DNA of 64,000 nt from Clostridium sp. C8-1-8 (GTDB taxonomy: Bacteria > Bacillota > Clostridia > Clostridiales > Clostridiaceae), in contig NZ_JAABNO010000010.1 in NCBI RefSeq assembly GCF_009928445.1, forward strand, positions 1 through 64,000, in the 5' to 3' direction. The notes under the pieces were generated by a model that worked only from the letters and a program-made list of their open reading frames with translations, searched no databases and had not been told where the DNA came from. The position numbers were made by a program, and so were the translations under genes. Positions 55,414-63,720 of the stretch are shown here, one piece after another; the stretch's first letter is position 1, and every line of letters begins with the position of its first letter.

Positions 55414-57399
55414 ATGAAATTTACCAAATCGCTGAGATTTAAACTTATGTTTATACTACTTTGTGTGTCATTAATACCAATGCTTTCTCTTTCTATATTT
55501 CAGCTTGCTAGATTTAAATCTGTAATAGTGGAAAATATAAAGGATCAAGAGGTTGCTGTTGCAAACTCTACAGTCAGCTCTATGAACAACTGGCTAGATG
55601 GTAAAGTGTCACAGCTTACAGAGCTTTACAAGGCTCATCCAGAATTTAAGAATGGAGATGCTGCTTCTATATCAGCTGTATTAAATCCAGTTAATGAAAG
55701 TGATAAAGAAGTGGAGCTGTTTGTGTTCGCCAATAAAGATGGTATGATTGGCACTACTAATGTAAGCGATAGACAATACTTTACTAAAGCAAGAGATAAT
55801 AAAAAAATTACTTATACTGATATCATTGAGAATAAAAGCAACAAAAACATGGATATACCAATAGCTATGCCTATATTAGATGATAGCAACAACTTTAAGG
55901 GAGTAGTAGCAAGTTTGGTAAGTGTAGAAGCAATAAAAAATTATGTTGGTAAGGTTAAGTTAGCAAACACTGGATTTGCCTTTATGTTATCAAGTACTGG
56001 AGACTTTATATATCATCCTAATTCAGATTATATAAGTAAGTCTTATACTGATGTAATAAAGAGTAATGATTTAAAAGGAATTATAAAAAATGAAATGCTA
56101 GCTAAGAAATCTGGGTATGTAAAGTATGTGGATGATAAGGGAATAGAAAAAATAGCGTCTTTTGCAACTGTTGACAATACAGGATGGAAGGTTATAGTTA
56201 CAGTACCTACCTCAGAAGTTTATAGCCAAGTAAATAGTTCTGTTACCATATCAACAATTTTTATAATACTTGCAGTGATAGTAGTATTAATAGTGTCTTT
56301 CATCATGGCTACTATAACAGTAAAGCCAATAAAATTGACAGCTGATTACTTAGGCCACTTGGCGAATGCCGACTTTACAAAGGATATACCTGAAGAGTCT
56401 AAGAAACGTTCTGATGAAATCGGAATGCTTGCTAATTCCATGTCAATAATGTTTAATTCAATAAAGTCGCTTATAGGCGATATTATTAATGAATCTAATA
56501 GTGTTAAAGACAATATAGATGTATCAACAAATAATATTTTAGAGCTTTCCAGAGAAATGGAACATGTATCATCAACTACTCAGGAGATGTCAGCAGGTAT
56601 TGAAGAGACCGCTGCAGCTACAAAACTTATGAGTGATTCTTCTAGTAATATAGAGAATGCTATTGAAAGTATATCAAATAAGGCTCAAAATGGAACTAAA
56701 ATAGCGGAAGAAATTAGTGAGCGTGCTCAAAAACTTAAAGAAAAAGCTATAGCATCTCAAAGAGATGCACAAGATGTACGTAATACTATAGATGCAGATA
56801 CTAGAGAAGCTATTGTACAGTCAAATGCTGTTGAAAAGATAAATGTGCTTTCAGAATCGATCCTACAGATCACTTCTCAAACCAATCTTCTTGCATTAAA
56901 CGCAGCAATTGAAGCAGCTAGAGCAGGAGAAGCGGGAAAGGGATTTGCTGTTGTTGCTGATGAAATACGTAAGTTAGCAGAAATATCAAAAGATACAGTT
57001 AATGAAATTCAAGATATAACAAAGCTTGTGGTAGAAGCTGTTACTAATTTGAAGACAAGCTCTGAAAAAGCGCTTAATTTTATTGATACTGCAGTAATAA
57101 CAGACTACAAGATAATGGTAGATACAGGAGAGCAGTACTTTAAGGATTCAGAAGCTGTTGCACATCTAGTTAATGACTTTAGTTCAACTGCAACAGATTT
57201 ATCAAAATCTATAAATGAAATGATAACAGCAATTAATGATGTGTCTACTTCCAATAATGAAAGCGCACAAGGTGCTCAAGGAATTTCAGAAAAAGCATTT
57301 ACCGTAATGCAAAGTGCAAATGAAGTTACTAACTTTATGAAGGTTACAGAAAGCAATGCTCAGAAGCTTATGGAGATAGTAAGTAAATTCAAGATTTAA
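55414..57399 (+). CDS. Methyl-accepting chemotaxis protein with dCache domain
   Basis: The 661-residue receptor has a membrane helix (about 8-30), a dCache sensor (about 35-275; [18 protein letters not shown], then [16 protein letters not shown] near the membrane), a second helix (about 280-305), HAMP and the signalling coil. The tip reads [19 protein letters not shown], followed by [19 protein letters not shown] 55414 follows AAGGGGGT; an in-frame ATG at 55384 would include that site. It shares architecture but not close sequence identity in the sensor with the receptor at 49616. Confidence 0.94.
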   Translation: MKFTKSLRFKLMFILLCVSLIPMLSLSIFQLARFKSVIVENIKDQEVAVANSTVSSMNNWLDGKVSQLTELYKAHPEFKNGDAASISAVLNPVNESDKEVELFVFANKDGMIGTTNVSDRQYFTKARDNKKITYTDIIENKSNKNMDIPIAMPILDDSNNFKGVVASLVSVEAIKNYVGKVKLANTGFAFMLSSTGDFIYHPNSDYISKSYTDVIKSNDLKGIIKNEMLAKKSGYVKYVDDKGIEKIASFATVDNTGWKVIVTVPTSEVYSQVNSSVTISTIFIILAVIVVLIVSFIMATITVKPIKLTADYLGHLANADFTKDIPEESKKRSDEIGMLANSMSIMFNSIKSLIGDIINESNSVKDNIDVSTNNILELSREMEHVSSTTQEMSAGIEETAAATKLMSDSSSNIENAIESISNKAQNGTKIAEEISERAQKLKEKAIASQRDAQDVRNTIDADTREAIVQSNAVEKINVLSESILQITSQTNLLALNAAIEAARAGEAGKGFAVVADEIRKLAEISKDTVNEIQDITKLVVEAVTNLKTSSEKALNFIDTAVITDYKIMVDTGEQYFKDSEAVAHLVNDFSSTATDLSKSINEMITAINDVSTSNNESAQGAQGISEKAFTVMQSANEVTNFMKVTESNAQKLMEIVSKFKI

Positions 57400-57482
57400 T
57401 AAGCTTTCTTTATAAGAATAAGATAAGTTTTAATAAGAGTTTTTGATTATAGTACAATATGCTGTATATTTGTGAATACCAT

Positions 57483-57517
57483 AAACTTCCCTAGTAAATA
57501 GGGAAGTTTATTTTTTT
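57483..57517 (+). terminator. Intrinsic terminator after the second chemoreceptor gene
   Basis: AAACTTCCCTA and TAGGGAAGTTT form a perfect stem followed by seven T. Confidence 0.92.
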
Positions 57518-57649
57518 ATTGCTAAAACAAGTACAGAAAATCTTTTTAGCTAAACCTATTAACTTTAACAGTAGATAACAGATATTTAGGTGAAAAATAA
57601 AAATATGTCGCCTTACAATTTTTCTCTACACATACTCGCAAAGGCAGAT
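57511..57649 (+). repeat. Dispersed intergenic repeat R1, copy C
   Basis: It begins at the terminator T-tract (TTTTTTTATTGCTAAAAC), contains AGCTAAACCTATTAACTTT and CAGATATTTAGGTGAA, and ends with ATGTCGCC and CAAAGGCAGAT as in copies A, B and D. Confidence 0.55.
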
Positions 57650-57693
57650 ACTAAAAAAAGCTCACTGATAAAGGGTGATTCAGCGATTTATTA

Positions 57694-58944
57694 CTAATCA
57701 GAGTTCCTTAAAGTCTTCTGAGGATAATCATAGTATTTCATAACCCTATAGGAAATAAATATATTAGATATCTCTTCAATTTTTGAAAAATCTATGTGAG
57801 TCAAGGCTACTATCTTTTTTATTTTATATCTTACTGTATTGCGGTGGATATATAGATTTTTAGCAGTATTTTGTATGTTACCATCATTTAGAATATAGCT
57901 ATATAAGGTACTATATAAATCAGAACTATGGTTTTTATCATATTCTAATAAGGTAATAAGGGCTGGATGACAATATTCTAAAGGGTTCTTAACCATGTCA
58001 TGGCTAGGGAGTAGTGTGTAATATTGGATGTCATGATAGTAGATAATATTTATTTCAGGGTTGATCAGACGGCCGATATTTAATGCTGTATGGGCTTGAA
58101 GATAATATTTTCTACACTCAAGGATATCAGTAAATTCTTTGCTGATACCTAGAAAAATATTGTCTAACACCAAGTATTTATTAATGCTACTAGTTATGTT
58201 TTCGAGATTTGTTTTATCAGCTATAGCTATAATAGCATTGTTGTAATACACCGAGTTAAATATATTAAAATAATGTAATTTACTTTGTAGGTTATCTGAA
58301 AGCTCTGTACCATCGTAATTGGAAATATCAAATTCAAGAATGCATAAATTCTTTGGCAGAGATATGCCAGCAATTTTCATATGCTCATTAAGCTCATTCC
58401 TATCCTTATATTTTCTTTCAAGCAGATCATATAAAAAACTTTCTCTGATAACTTCCTTAGAGCTGGTACAAAGAGTTTTTTTGTTTAAAATAAGGCTTAT
58501 TATTTTAGAAACTATAGTTATTAGCTCATAATCGATATTTTTGATTTTGGACGTGGGACTTATTAACAAAATATTTCCAACAAACCTATTATCAACTTTT
58601 ATTTTATGAATTAACTTTTCGTTGTTACTTTCTGGGCAGGGTACAAGATAAGCACCATCTCTTTCTTTTCCAAGCCTTACACTTTGAAGATTGTTAACTT
58701 TGGCAATAAATTCATAAGGACAATAGCCCTTCTCTAAATATTCTGTCCATACTTTATCATTAATCTGTACGCTCCTAGAATAAGCTAATACCTTATAGCT
58801 TAAATCAATTACTATTAATGGTTTCTCTAAAAGTGAAGCTGCAAGATTTACTATATCGTCTAAGCTTTGACCGGAGATAAATGTCTGAAATAACTTAGAG
58901 GTTATGTGATCAATTAAAGATGTTTCTTCTGTATTATAAGTCAT
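57694..58944 (-). CDS. PucR/CdaR-family transcriptional regulator
   Basis: The 416-residue protein has an N-terminal GAF/sugar-diacid-like sensor (about 10-150; LEKPLIVIDLSYKVLAYSRS), a middle domain with a GGDEF-like remnant, and a C-terminal PucR helix-turn-helix (DGNIQNTAKNLYIHRNTVRY, then KIKKI). Such regulators activate or repress adjacent catabolic genes in response to small molecules. It is divergent from the reductase/ADC/SDR genes. ATG 58944 follows GAGGTGA; an upstream ATG (58977) has no ribosome binding site. Confidence 0.87.
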   Translation of the reverse strand: MTYNTEETSLIDHITSKLFQTFISGQSLDDIVNLAASLLEKPLIVIDLSYKVLAYSRSVQINDKVWTEYLEKGYCPYEFIAKVNNLQSVRLGKERDGAYLVPCPESNNEKLIHKIKVDNRFVGNILLISPTSKIKNIDYELITIVSKIISLILNKKTLCTSSKEVIRESFLYDLLERKYKDRNELNEHMKIAGISLPKNLCILEFDISNYDGTELSDNLQSKLHYFNIFNSVYYNNAIIAIADKTNLENITSSINKYLVLDNIFLGISKEFTDILECRKYYLQAHTALNIGRLINPEINIIYYHDIQYYTLLPSHDMVKNPLEYCHPALITLLEYDKNHSSDLYSTLYSYILNDGNIQNTAKNLYIHRNTVRYKIKKIVALTHIDFSKIEEISNIFISYRVMKYYDYPQKTLRNSD

Positions 58945-58964
58945 ATTAATCACCTCAATAAAAT

Positions 58965-58985
58965 TATAGTGCACCAAGCACTATA
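58965..58985. promoter_or_regulatory. Candidate PucR operator
   Basis: TATAGTGC and GCACTATA are perfect inverted arms with ACCAA between them. The palindrome lies 20 bases before the PucR start codon and just ahead of a TTGACA (58999-59004) that may be the -35 of the rightward operon. Confidence 0.5.
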
Positions 58986-59062
58986 GGAGCAATTATTTTT
59001 GACATTAATGAATGTATTTTTTTACTAAATTAGTAATTATAATAAAGGTGGAGGTGGGAAAA

Positions 59063-61000
59063 ATGAAATATAATAATTTGTTTTCTAGAGGGAAGATTGG
59101 AAACCTAGAACTAAAAAATAGAATTGTAATGCCTGCTATGGGGACTTCGCTTGCATCGGCCACTGGAGAAGCTTCAGATGAGATTATAAGGTATTATGAA
59201 GAAAGAGCAGAAGGCGGTTGCGGTCTTATAATAACAGAGATTGCAAGAATTGATGATGTTACTGGAATTGGGACACCATGTCAGTTGCGTGTAAACGATT
59301 TGAAGTTTATACCTAGATTAGAAAAACTAGCTAGAGCTGTACATAGACATGATACAAAAATATTTATACAGCTTCATCATCCAGGTAGAGAAAATCATGC
59401 AAGACTAATTGGAGGCAGGCAAATAGTAGGCCCAAGTGCAGTTATGTCCTCAGCTATTGGAGAAATGCCAAGGGAGCTTAGCACTGAAGAGGTTGAAAAT
59501 CTAGTAAAACAATTTGTATTTGGAGCATATGTAGCTAAGAGTGCAGGTATGGATGGCGTTGAGATTCATGGAGCTCATGGCTATCTAGTAGGTCAATTTC
59601 TTAGTCCATTATCCAACTTAAGAACCGACAAATATGGAGGAAGCTTTGAAGGAAGATTAAGATTTTTAACAGAGATTGTGGTTGGAATAAAGAATACCTG
59701 TGGTAAGCAGTTTCCAATCTCAGTTAGAATAGATGGCGATGAGTTTTTACCAGGAGGATTTGATTTAGAGCAAGCTGTGAGTACAGCTAAGTATTTAGAG
59801 TCACTAGGAGTTGATGCAATTAATGTTAGTGCAGGAACCTATGAAACCGTGAATACAATAATTGAGCCTATAGCTTATCCTCAAGGTTGGAAAAAACATT
59901 TATCAGCAGCAATTAAAAAAGCAGTTTCTATACCAGTAATAGCTTGCGATGTTATTAGAAAGCCAGACTTTGCTGAAGCCTTATTGGAAGAGGGCAACTT
60001 AGACTTTGTAGCAGTAGGAAGGGGACTTCTAGCAGATCCCCAGTGGGGAGTAAAGGCACAAAGTGGTAGAGAAAAAGAAATAAGACAGTGCATATCTTGC
60101 CTTTACTGCATTGAAAATGTTCTTGAGTGCAAGGTTGTAAAATGTGCCGTAAATGCAAGAACAGGAAGAGAGACAGAGTTTACTGATTTTAATATTAATG
60201 GACAGGGAAGAACCGTTGCTGTTTTAGGTGGTGGCCCTGCAGGAATGGAAGCTGCTAGAGTACTTGCCATTAGAGGTTTTAAACCTATAATCTTTGAAAA
60301 AGAAAATTATTTAGGTGGTAATGTAAGGGTTGGTTCTATGCCTCCATTAAAAGATAAATTGACATGGTTTTTAGACAATCTAATCTATCAGCTAGAAGAA
60401 CTAAAGGTAGAAGTTAGACTAGGCTGGGATTTTGATATAGAAGAAGTAAAAAAACTAAATCCATACTCTGTTTTTGTTGCTACAGGGGGAAGTAATGTTG
60501 TTCCTAAGCTTCCAGGTGTAGAAGATGCTAAGGTTTATTCAGTTAATCAGGTATTGTTGGGGCAAGCTTCCTTAGAAGAGAAAAATGTTGTAGTTATCGG
60601 ATCTGGTATGACAGGTTTAGAAACAGCAGAATATCTAGCAGCTAAAAATAACAAAGTAACAGTTATAGAAATGCTAGAAAAAATTGGACCAGGTGCATAT
60701 CTTCCTAATCTGATAGATGTTGTAACAAGGCTAAAGAAATATGGAGTTGAGCTTATTCCAGGTACTAAACTATTAGAAATCACTGAAAGCGGAGTAAAGG
60801 TTGAAGATGTTAAATTAGGTGAAGTTAGAGAGCTTAAGGCGGATGCGGTAGTACTTTCAGTAGGGGTAAAAAATGACCCTGAATTTGTAGCTTCAATAAG
60901 AGAACAATTTGAAAATGTTAAGGTTCTTGGAGATGCAGCTAAAGTAGGTAGAATAGGGCAAGCAATACAAACCGGCTTTGAATATGCATATTATTTATAG
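59063..61000 (+). CDS. Old Yellow Enzyme-type 2-enoate reductase (FMN/FAD/Fe-S)
   Basis: The 645-residue protein has an N-terminal FMN barrel (about 1-340; NRIVMPAMGTSL, QLHHPGRENHARLIGG, GAHGYLVGQFLSPLSN, NLRTDKYGGSFEGRLRF). A Cys cluster follows in CISCLYCIENVLECKVVKC, expected to bind 4Fe-4S. An FAD/NAD domain comes next (AVLGGGPAGMEAARVLAIRG, then VVIGSGMTGLETAEYL). This is the layout of 2,4-dienoyl-CoA reductase, 2-enoate reductase and BaiCD/BaiH. It should reduce an activated C=C bond with NAD(P)H. ATG 59063 follows GGAGGTGGG. The substrate is unknown; the ADC- and SDR-type genes downstream suggest a short pathway. Confidence 0.92.
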   Translation: MKYNNLFSRGKIGNLELKNRIVMPAMGTSLASATGEASDEIIRYYEERAEGGCGLIITEIARIDDVTGIGTPCQLRVNDLKFIPRLEKLARAVHRHDTKIFIQLHHPGRENHARLIGGRQIVGPSAVMSSAIGEMPRELSTEEVENLVKQFVFGAYVAKSAGMDGVEIHGAHGYLVGQFLSPLSNLRTDKYGGSFEGRLRFLTEIVVGIKNTCGKQFPISVRIDGDEFLPGGFDLEQAVSTAKYLESLGVDAINVSAGTYETVNTIIEPIAYPQGWKKHLSAAIKKAVSIPVIACDVIRKPDFAEALLEEGNLDFVAVGRGLLADPQWGVKAQSGREKEIRQCISCLYCIENVLECKVVKCAVNARTGRETEFTDFNINGQGRTVAVLGGGPAGMEAARVLAIRGFKPIIFEKENYLGGNVRVGSMPPLKDKLTWFLDNLIYQLEELKVEVRLGWDFDIEEVKKLNPYSVFVATGGSNVVPKLPGVEDAKVYSVNQVLLGQASLEEKNVVVIGSGMTGLETAEYLAAKNNKVTVIEMLEKIGPGAYLPNLIDVVTRLKKYGVELIPGTKLLEITESGVKVEDVKLGEVRELKADAVVLSVGVKNDPEFVASIREQFENVKVLGDAAKVGRIGQAIQTGFEYAYYL

Positions 61001-61652
61001 TGTCTATAGGCATTGTTAGTATGTTTTAGATGCCTATGGGTATGTATTAAATAAATGTGGGTGGCAATTTTATTATTGGTAATTGACCTTAGTTAAAGCA
61101 TAATATTGCATGTTATTATTCTACAATTCATCAAATTTTCAAGTCCTTAGTATCTTTTTGACCAAGCAGGTACCGATATGATGAAATATGAGCCTATGCT
61201 AATTTATTCAAAAATTGTTGGTGATGAGATGTACCGTATTCATCCGAGATGAATTAGAAAACTCTTGATATTATTAAGATAATCTCAAGATATAAGTTCT
61301 GACATAAAGAGGTACATCTATATTCATCTGCACAGATATGCTTCTTCAATTTATAGTCTCAAAATAAAACTTTCTATAAATGTACGAAGCTTTATCTTGG
61401 TAGATTTCAATCTGAACTAGTATGTCTACATGAGTCATAAAACACTGAGAAGTTAGGATATTAGCTTCATTAAAAGTAATAATAACATTTTTTAAATACA
61501 TTCATATATACAGCTAAAACTCTATTACAACAGGGCAAAGCACAGATAAAATAGATACAAGCTATTTATACTAGCATCTGATAAATGATCATTTAATTTC
61601 AACACAGTACTCTAATAGAGACTACATTAAAAATATGAAAGGGGAAAATTTT
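61001..61652. other. 652-base region inside the OYE-ADC-SDR cluster
   Basis: No gene is seen. It contains a TATGTATTAAATAAATG motif (61045), hairpin repeat H7 with its GTTGGTGAT left flank, and a TATGTCTACAT motif near 61421 also found at 279 and 24680. It also holds an R2 core (61483-61512) and the TTAATTTCAACACAGTACT block (61592) shared with 26331. It is the densest cluster of repeats in the window. Confidence 0.5.
61228..61318 (+). repeat. 94-bp hairpin repeat, copy H7
   Basis: The element runs from GATGTACC to GGTACATC with inner CTCTTGAT and ATCTCAAGAT. The left flank is ATTGTTGGTGAT. Confidence 0.7.
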
Positions 61653-62441
61653 ATGGGAAGTTTCGTTAAAAGCCTAGAACAGCTAAAAGCTATGGGAGGG
61701 ACTCCAACTACCTTTTTTGATGCAGAGATGTTAACAGTATATTGGGAGACTAAACCTGAAATAATTGAACGCATATTACCTAAAACTTTAAAACCAGGTC
61801 CTGTACCTCTTGTAAATGCCTTCATAGCAAATTATCCAAGAACTAGTTTTTGCCCACCATATAAGGAAGCAGGATTGTTTATATTAGCCGAGAAAGATGG
61901 TGTACTTGGAAATTACTGCCTATCAATGCCTATAACTGACGGTCAGGCTATGGCAATGGGCCGTGAAATATGTGGATTACCAAAGAAAATGGCTGATATA
62001 GCAATGAAGGTTGAGAACGGCATTTTTACTGGAGCCATTACTAGAAATGGAATAGAGTTCTGTTCTTTAAAGGGAAGCATTTCAGGAAGTATGAATGAAG
62101 AAGATGGTAGAGAGATAATAGAAAAGTATATCGGTACAGGAATACCTATGTACAATATAAAATATTCTAAGAATGTAGAAGGAAATGGATTTGACTTGTT
62201 ACCTACACTAGTAAGACAAAAACTAGACTATAATAACAAGATTGAAAGCTTCAGTGAATGTGATATGAAACTAGTAGAGTCTCCTCATGATCCATGGGCT
62301 GAATTGGAGATTGTAAGAATGTTAGGGGGAATATATACCGTAGGTGATAATGTTTTGAGGCAAGGGGAAACCTTAGAAAAAATCAATCCAATGGAGTTTG
62401 TTCCTTATTCATTCCTTAAGTGGGACTGGTGGCTAAAATAA
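61653..62441 (+). CDS. Acetoacetate-decarboxylase-family protein
   Basis: The 262-residue protein matches the ADC fold. The motif GREICGLPKKMADI carries the family Glu (residue 105) and the Lys pair (111-112), of which the first should form the Schiff base. Other ADC-like blocks are LPKTLKPGPVPLVNAFIANY and NYCLSMPITDGQAMAMGR. Members decarboxylate beta-keto acids, but several homologues instead catalyse aldol or dehydration reactions. ATG 61653 follows AAAGGGG. It lies directly before the SDR gene, with which it shares a transcript. Confidence 0.9.
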   Translation: MGSFVKSLEQLKAMGGTPTTFFDAEMLTVYWETKPEIIERILPKTLKPGPVPLVNAFIANYPRTSFCPPYKEAGLFILAEKDGVLGNYCLSMPITDGQAMAMGREICGLPKKMADIAMKVENGIFTGAITRNGIEFCSLKGSISGSMNEEDGREIIEKYIGTGIPMYNIKYSKNVEGNGFDLLPTLVRQKLDYNNKIESFSECDMKLVESPHDPWAELEIVRMLGGIYTVGDNVLRQGETLEKINPMEFVPYSFLKWDWWLK

Positions 62442-62462
62442 TTTATGAAGGGGAAATGTAAA

Positions 62463-63233
62463 ATGAAGAATTTATTTGATTTAACAGGAAAAGTTGCAAT
62501 TGTCAGTGGAGCATCAAGTGGAATAGGTGTTCAATTTGCCAAGGTTCTAGCTTCACAAGGAGCTAATTTAGTAATATTGGCTAGAAGATACGAAAAGTTA
62601 TTAGAGGTTGCTAAAGACATTGAAAGTGAATACGAAGTAAAGGTATTGCCAATAAAATGTGATGTAACCGTTGAAAATGAGGTTATAGCTGCGGTTGATA
62701 AAACTATTGAGGTCTTTGGAAAAATAGATATTTTAATGAACAATGCAGGAGTAGTTGATGCAGTCCCTGTCCATATGTTAGAAGAAGCAGCTTGGGACAA
62801 AGTAATAGATGCAGATGTTAAAAGTGTATTTTTGATGTCAAAGCATGTTTTAAAGCATATGCTTAAGGCTAAGTATGGAAGAATCATAAATACTGCATCA
62901 ATGCTAGGAGCAGGTGGATCGGCTAACATACCAACTCATTCTTATAATGCTGCTAAAGCCGCTGTAATAAATTTAACAAGAGGCATGGCTGCTTTTTATG
63001 CTAAGAATGGAATCACAGTTAATGCAATTGGACCAAGCTTATTTTATAGTGAGATGACTGCTAATACGCTATTTAAGGAACCAATTTTATCATATTATAA
63101 CAATACTTGCCCTATGGGCAGACCAGGAAATCCAGGAGAGTTGGATGGAGCAGTACTTTATTTTGCCTCTGATGCATCAAGCTACACTACCGGACAAACT
63201 TTATTTATAGATGGCGGCTGGACTGCTGTTTAG
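62463..63233 (+). CDS. Short-chain dehydrogenase/reductase
   Basis: This 256-residue SDR has the nucleotide motif SGASSGIGVQFAKVL, NNAGVVD, catalytic Ser146 and Tyr161-x3-Lys165 (SYNAAKAAVINL), and the family's C-terminal YTTGQTLFIDGGW. It should reduce a ketone or oxidise an alcohol with NAD(P)(H). The start ATG 62463 follows AAGGGGAAA, and the ADC gene ends 21 bases earlier, so the two are one operon, probably with the OYE-type gene. Other family roles (such as 3-oxoacyl-ACP reductase) cannot be excluded from motifs alone. Confidence 0.92.
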   Translation: MKNLFDLTGKVAIVSGASSGIGVQFAKVLASQGANLVILARRYEKLLEVAKDIESEYEVKVLPIKCDVTVENEVIAAVDKTIEVFGKIDILMNNAGVVDAVPVHMLEEAAWDKVIDADVKSVFLMSKHVLKHMLKAKYGRIINTASMLGAGGSANIPTHSYNAAKAAVINLTRGMAAFYAKNGITVNAIGPSLFYSEMTANTLFKEPILSYYNNTCPMGRPGNPGELDGAVLYFASDASSYTTGQTLFIDGGWTAV

Positions 63234-63291
63234 TAGCTAATTATTAAAATTACTACTACTTATAAGTATCTATTTAAGTTTTTTGCAGAGG

Positions 63292-63385
63292 ACATACTAC
63301 TTCTATATAAAATCTATTTTAAAGGCTTTTCACTTTTGGAAAGGACACTTGAAAATATAAATTTTATTAGGAAGAGGTGTGTCTA
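63292..63385 (+). repeat. 94-bp hairpin repeat, copy H8
   Basis: GACATACTACTTC and GAAGAGGTGTGTC pair with G-T wobbles. TATAAAATCTATTTTAAA and CACTTGAAAATATAAATTTT match the interior of H9. Confidence 0.65.
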
Positions 63386-63430
63386 TAGTATAAAGAAACA
63401 TATTATTATGTTAAAATAGAAAATTTATAA

Positions 63431-63469
63431 ATTTAAAGCCTTCTCTAAAGTTAAGAGGAGGCTTTAAAT
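63431..63469 (+). terminator. Hairpin after the SDR gene, probable terminator
   Basis: ATTTAAAGCCTTCTC and GAGGAGGCTTTAAAT pair with one mismatch around a nine-base loop. The T-tract after it is weak. Confidence 0.55.
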
Positions 63470-63573
63470 GCCTTGGGTTACATATATTTGCGAAATACTA
63501 TCTTCTTGAATATATTAGGCCTGTTATACTAAATATAATAAATGATGATTTGTGCTATAAAATATTATATTAG

Positions 63574-63668
63574 AACGTATTACTTCAATACAAAATCTAT
63601 TTTAAAAGAACCTCTGGCTTTTGATAAGAGGATTTGAAAATATAAATATTATATGAAGGGATACATCT
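63574..63668 (+). repeat. 94-bp hairpin repeat, copy H9
   Basis: GTATTACTTCA and TGAAGGGATAC form the outer stem with one mismatch. CCTCTGGC and AGAGGATT form the apical stem, and TTTGAAAATATAAAT is conserved. It ends 53 bases before the SRPBCC gene. Confidence 0.7.
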
Positions 63669-63720
63669 ATATGTAAGCATTGAGCGATTATATTAGGAAA
63701 GATAAGAAACGGAGGGTAAC

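Noticed and set aside
62531-62929. Minus-strand frame of 132 codons opposite the SDR gene
   Set aside because: It overlaps a gene with complete SDR motifs and has no start signal of its own.
11997-63668. Hairpin repeats as a CRISPR array
   Set aside because: Copies are scattered over 50 kb, degenerate and about 94 bases long, with no regular spacers or cas genes.
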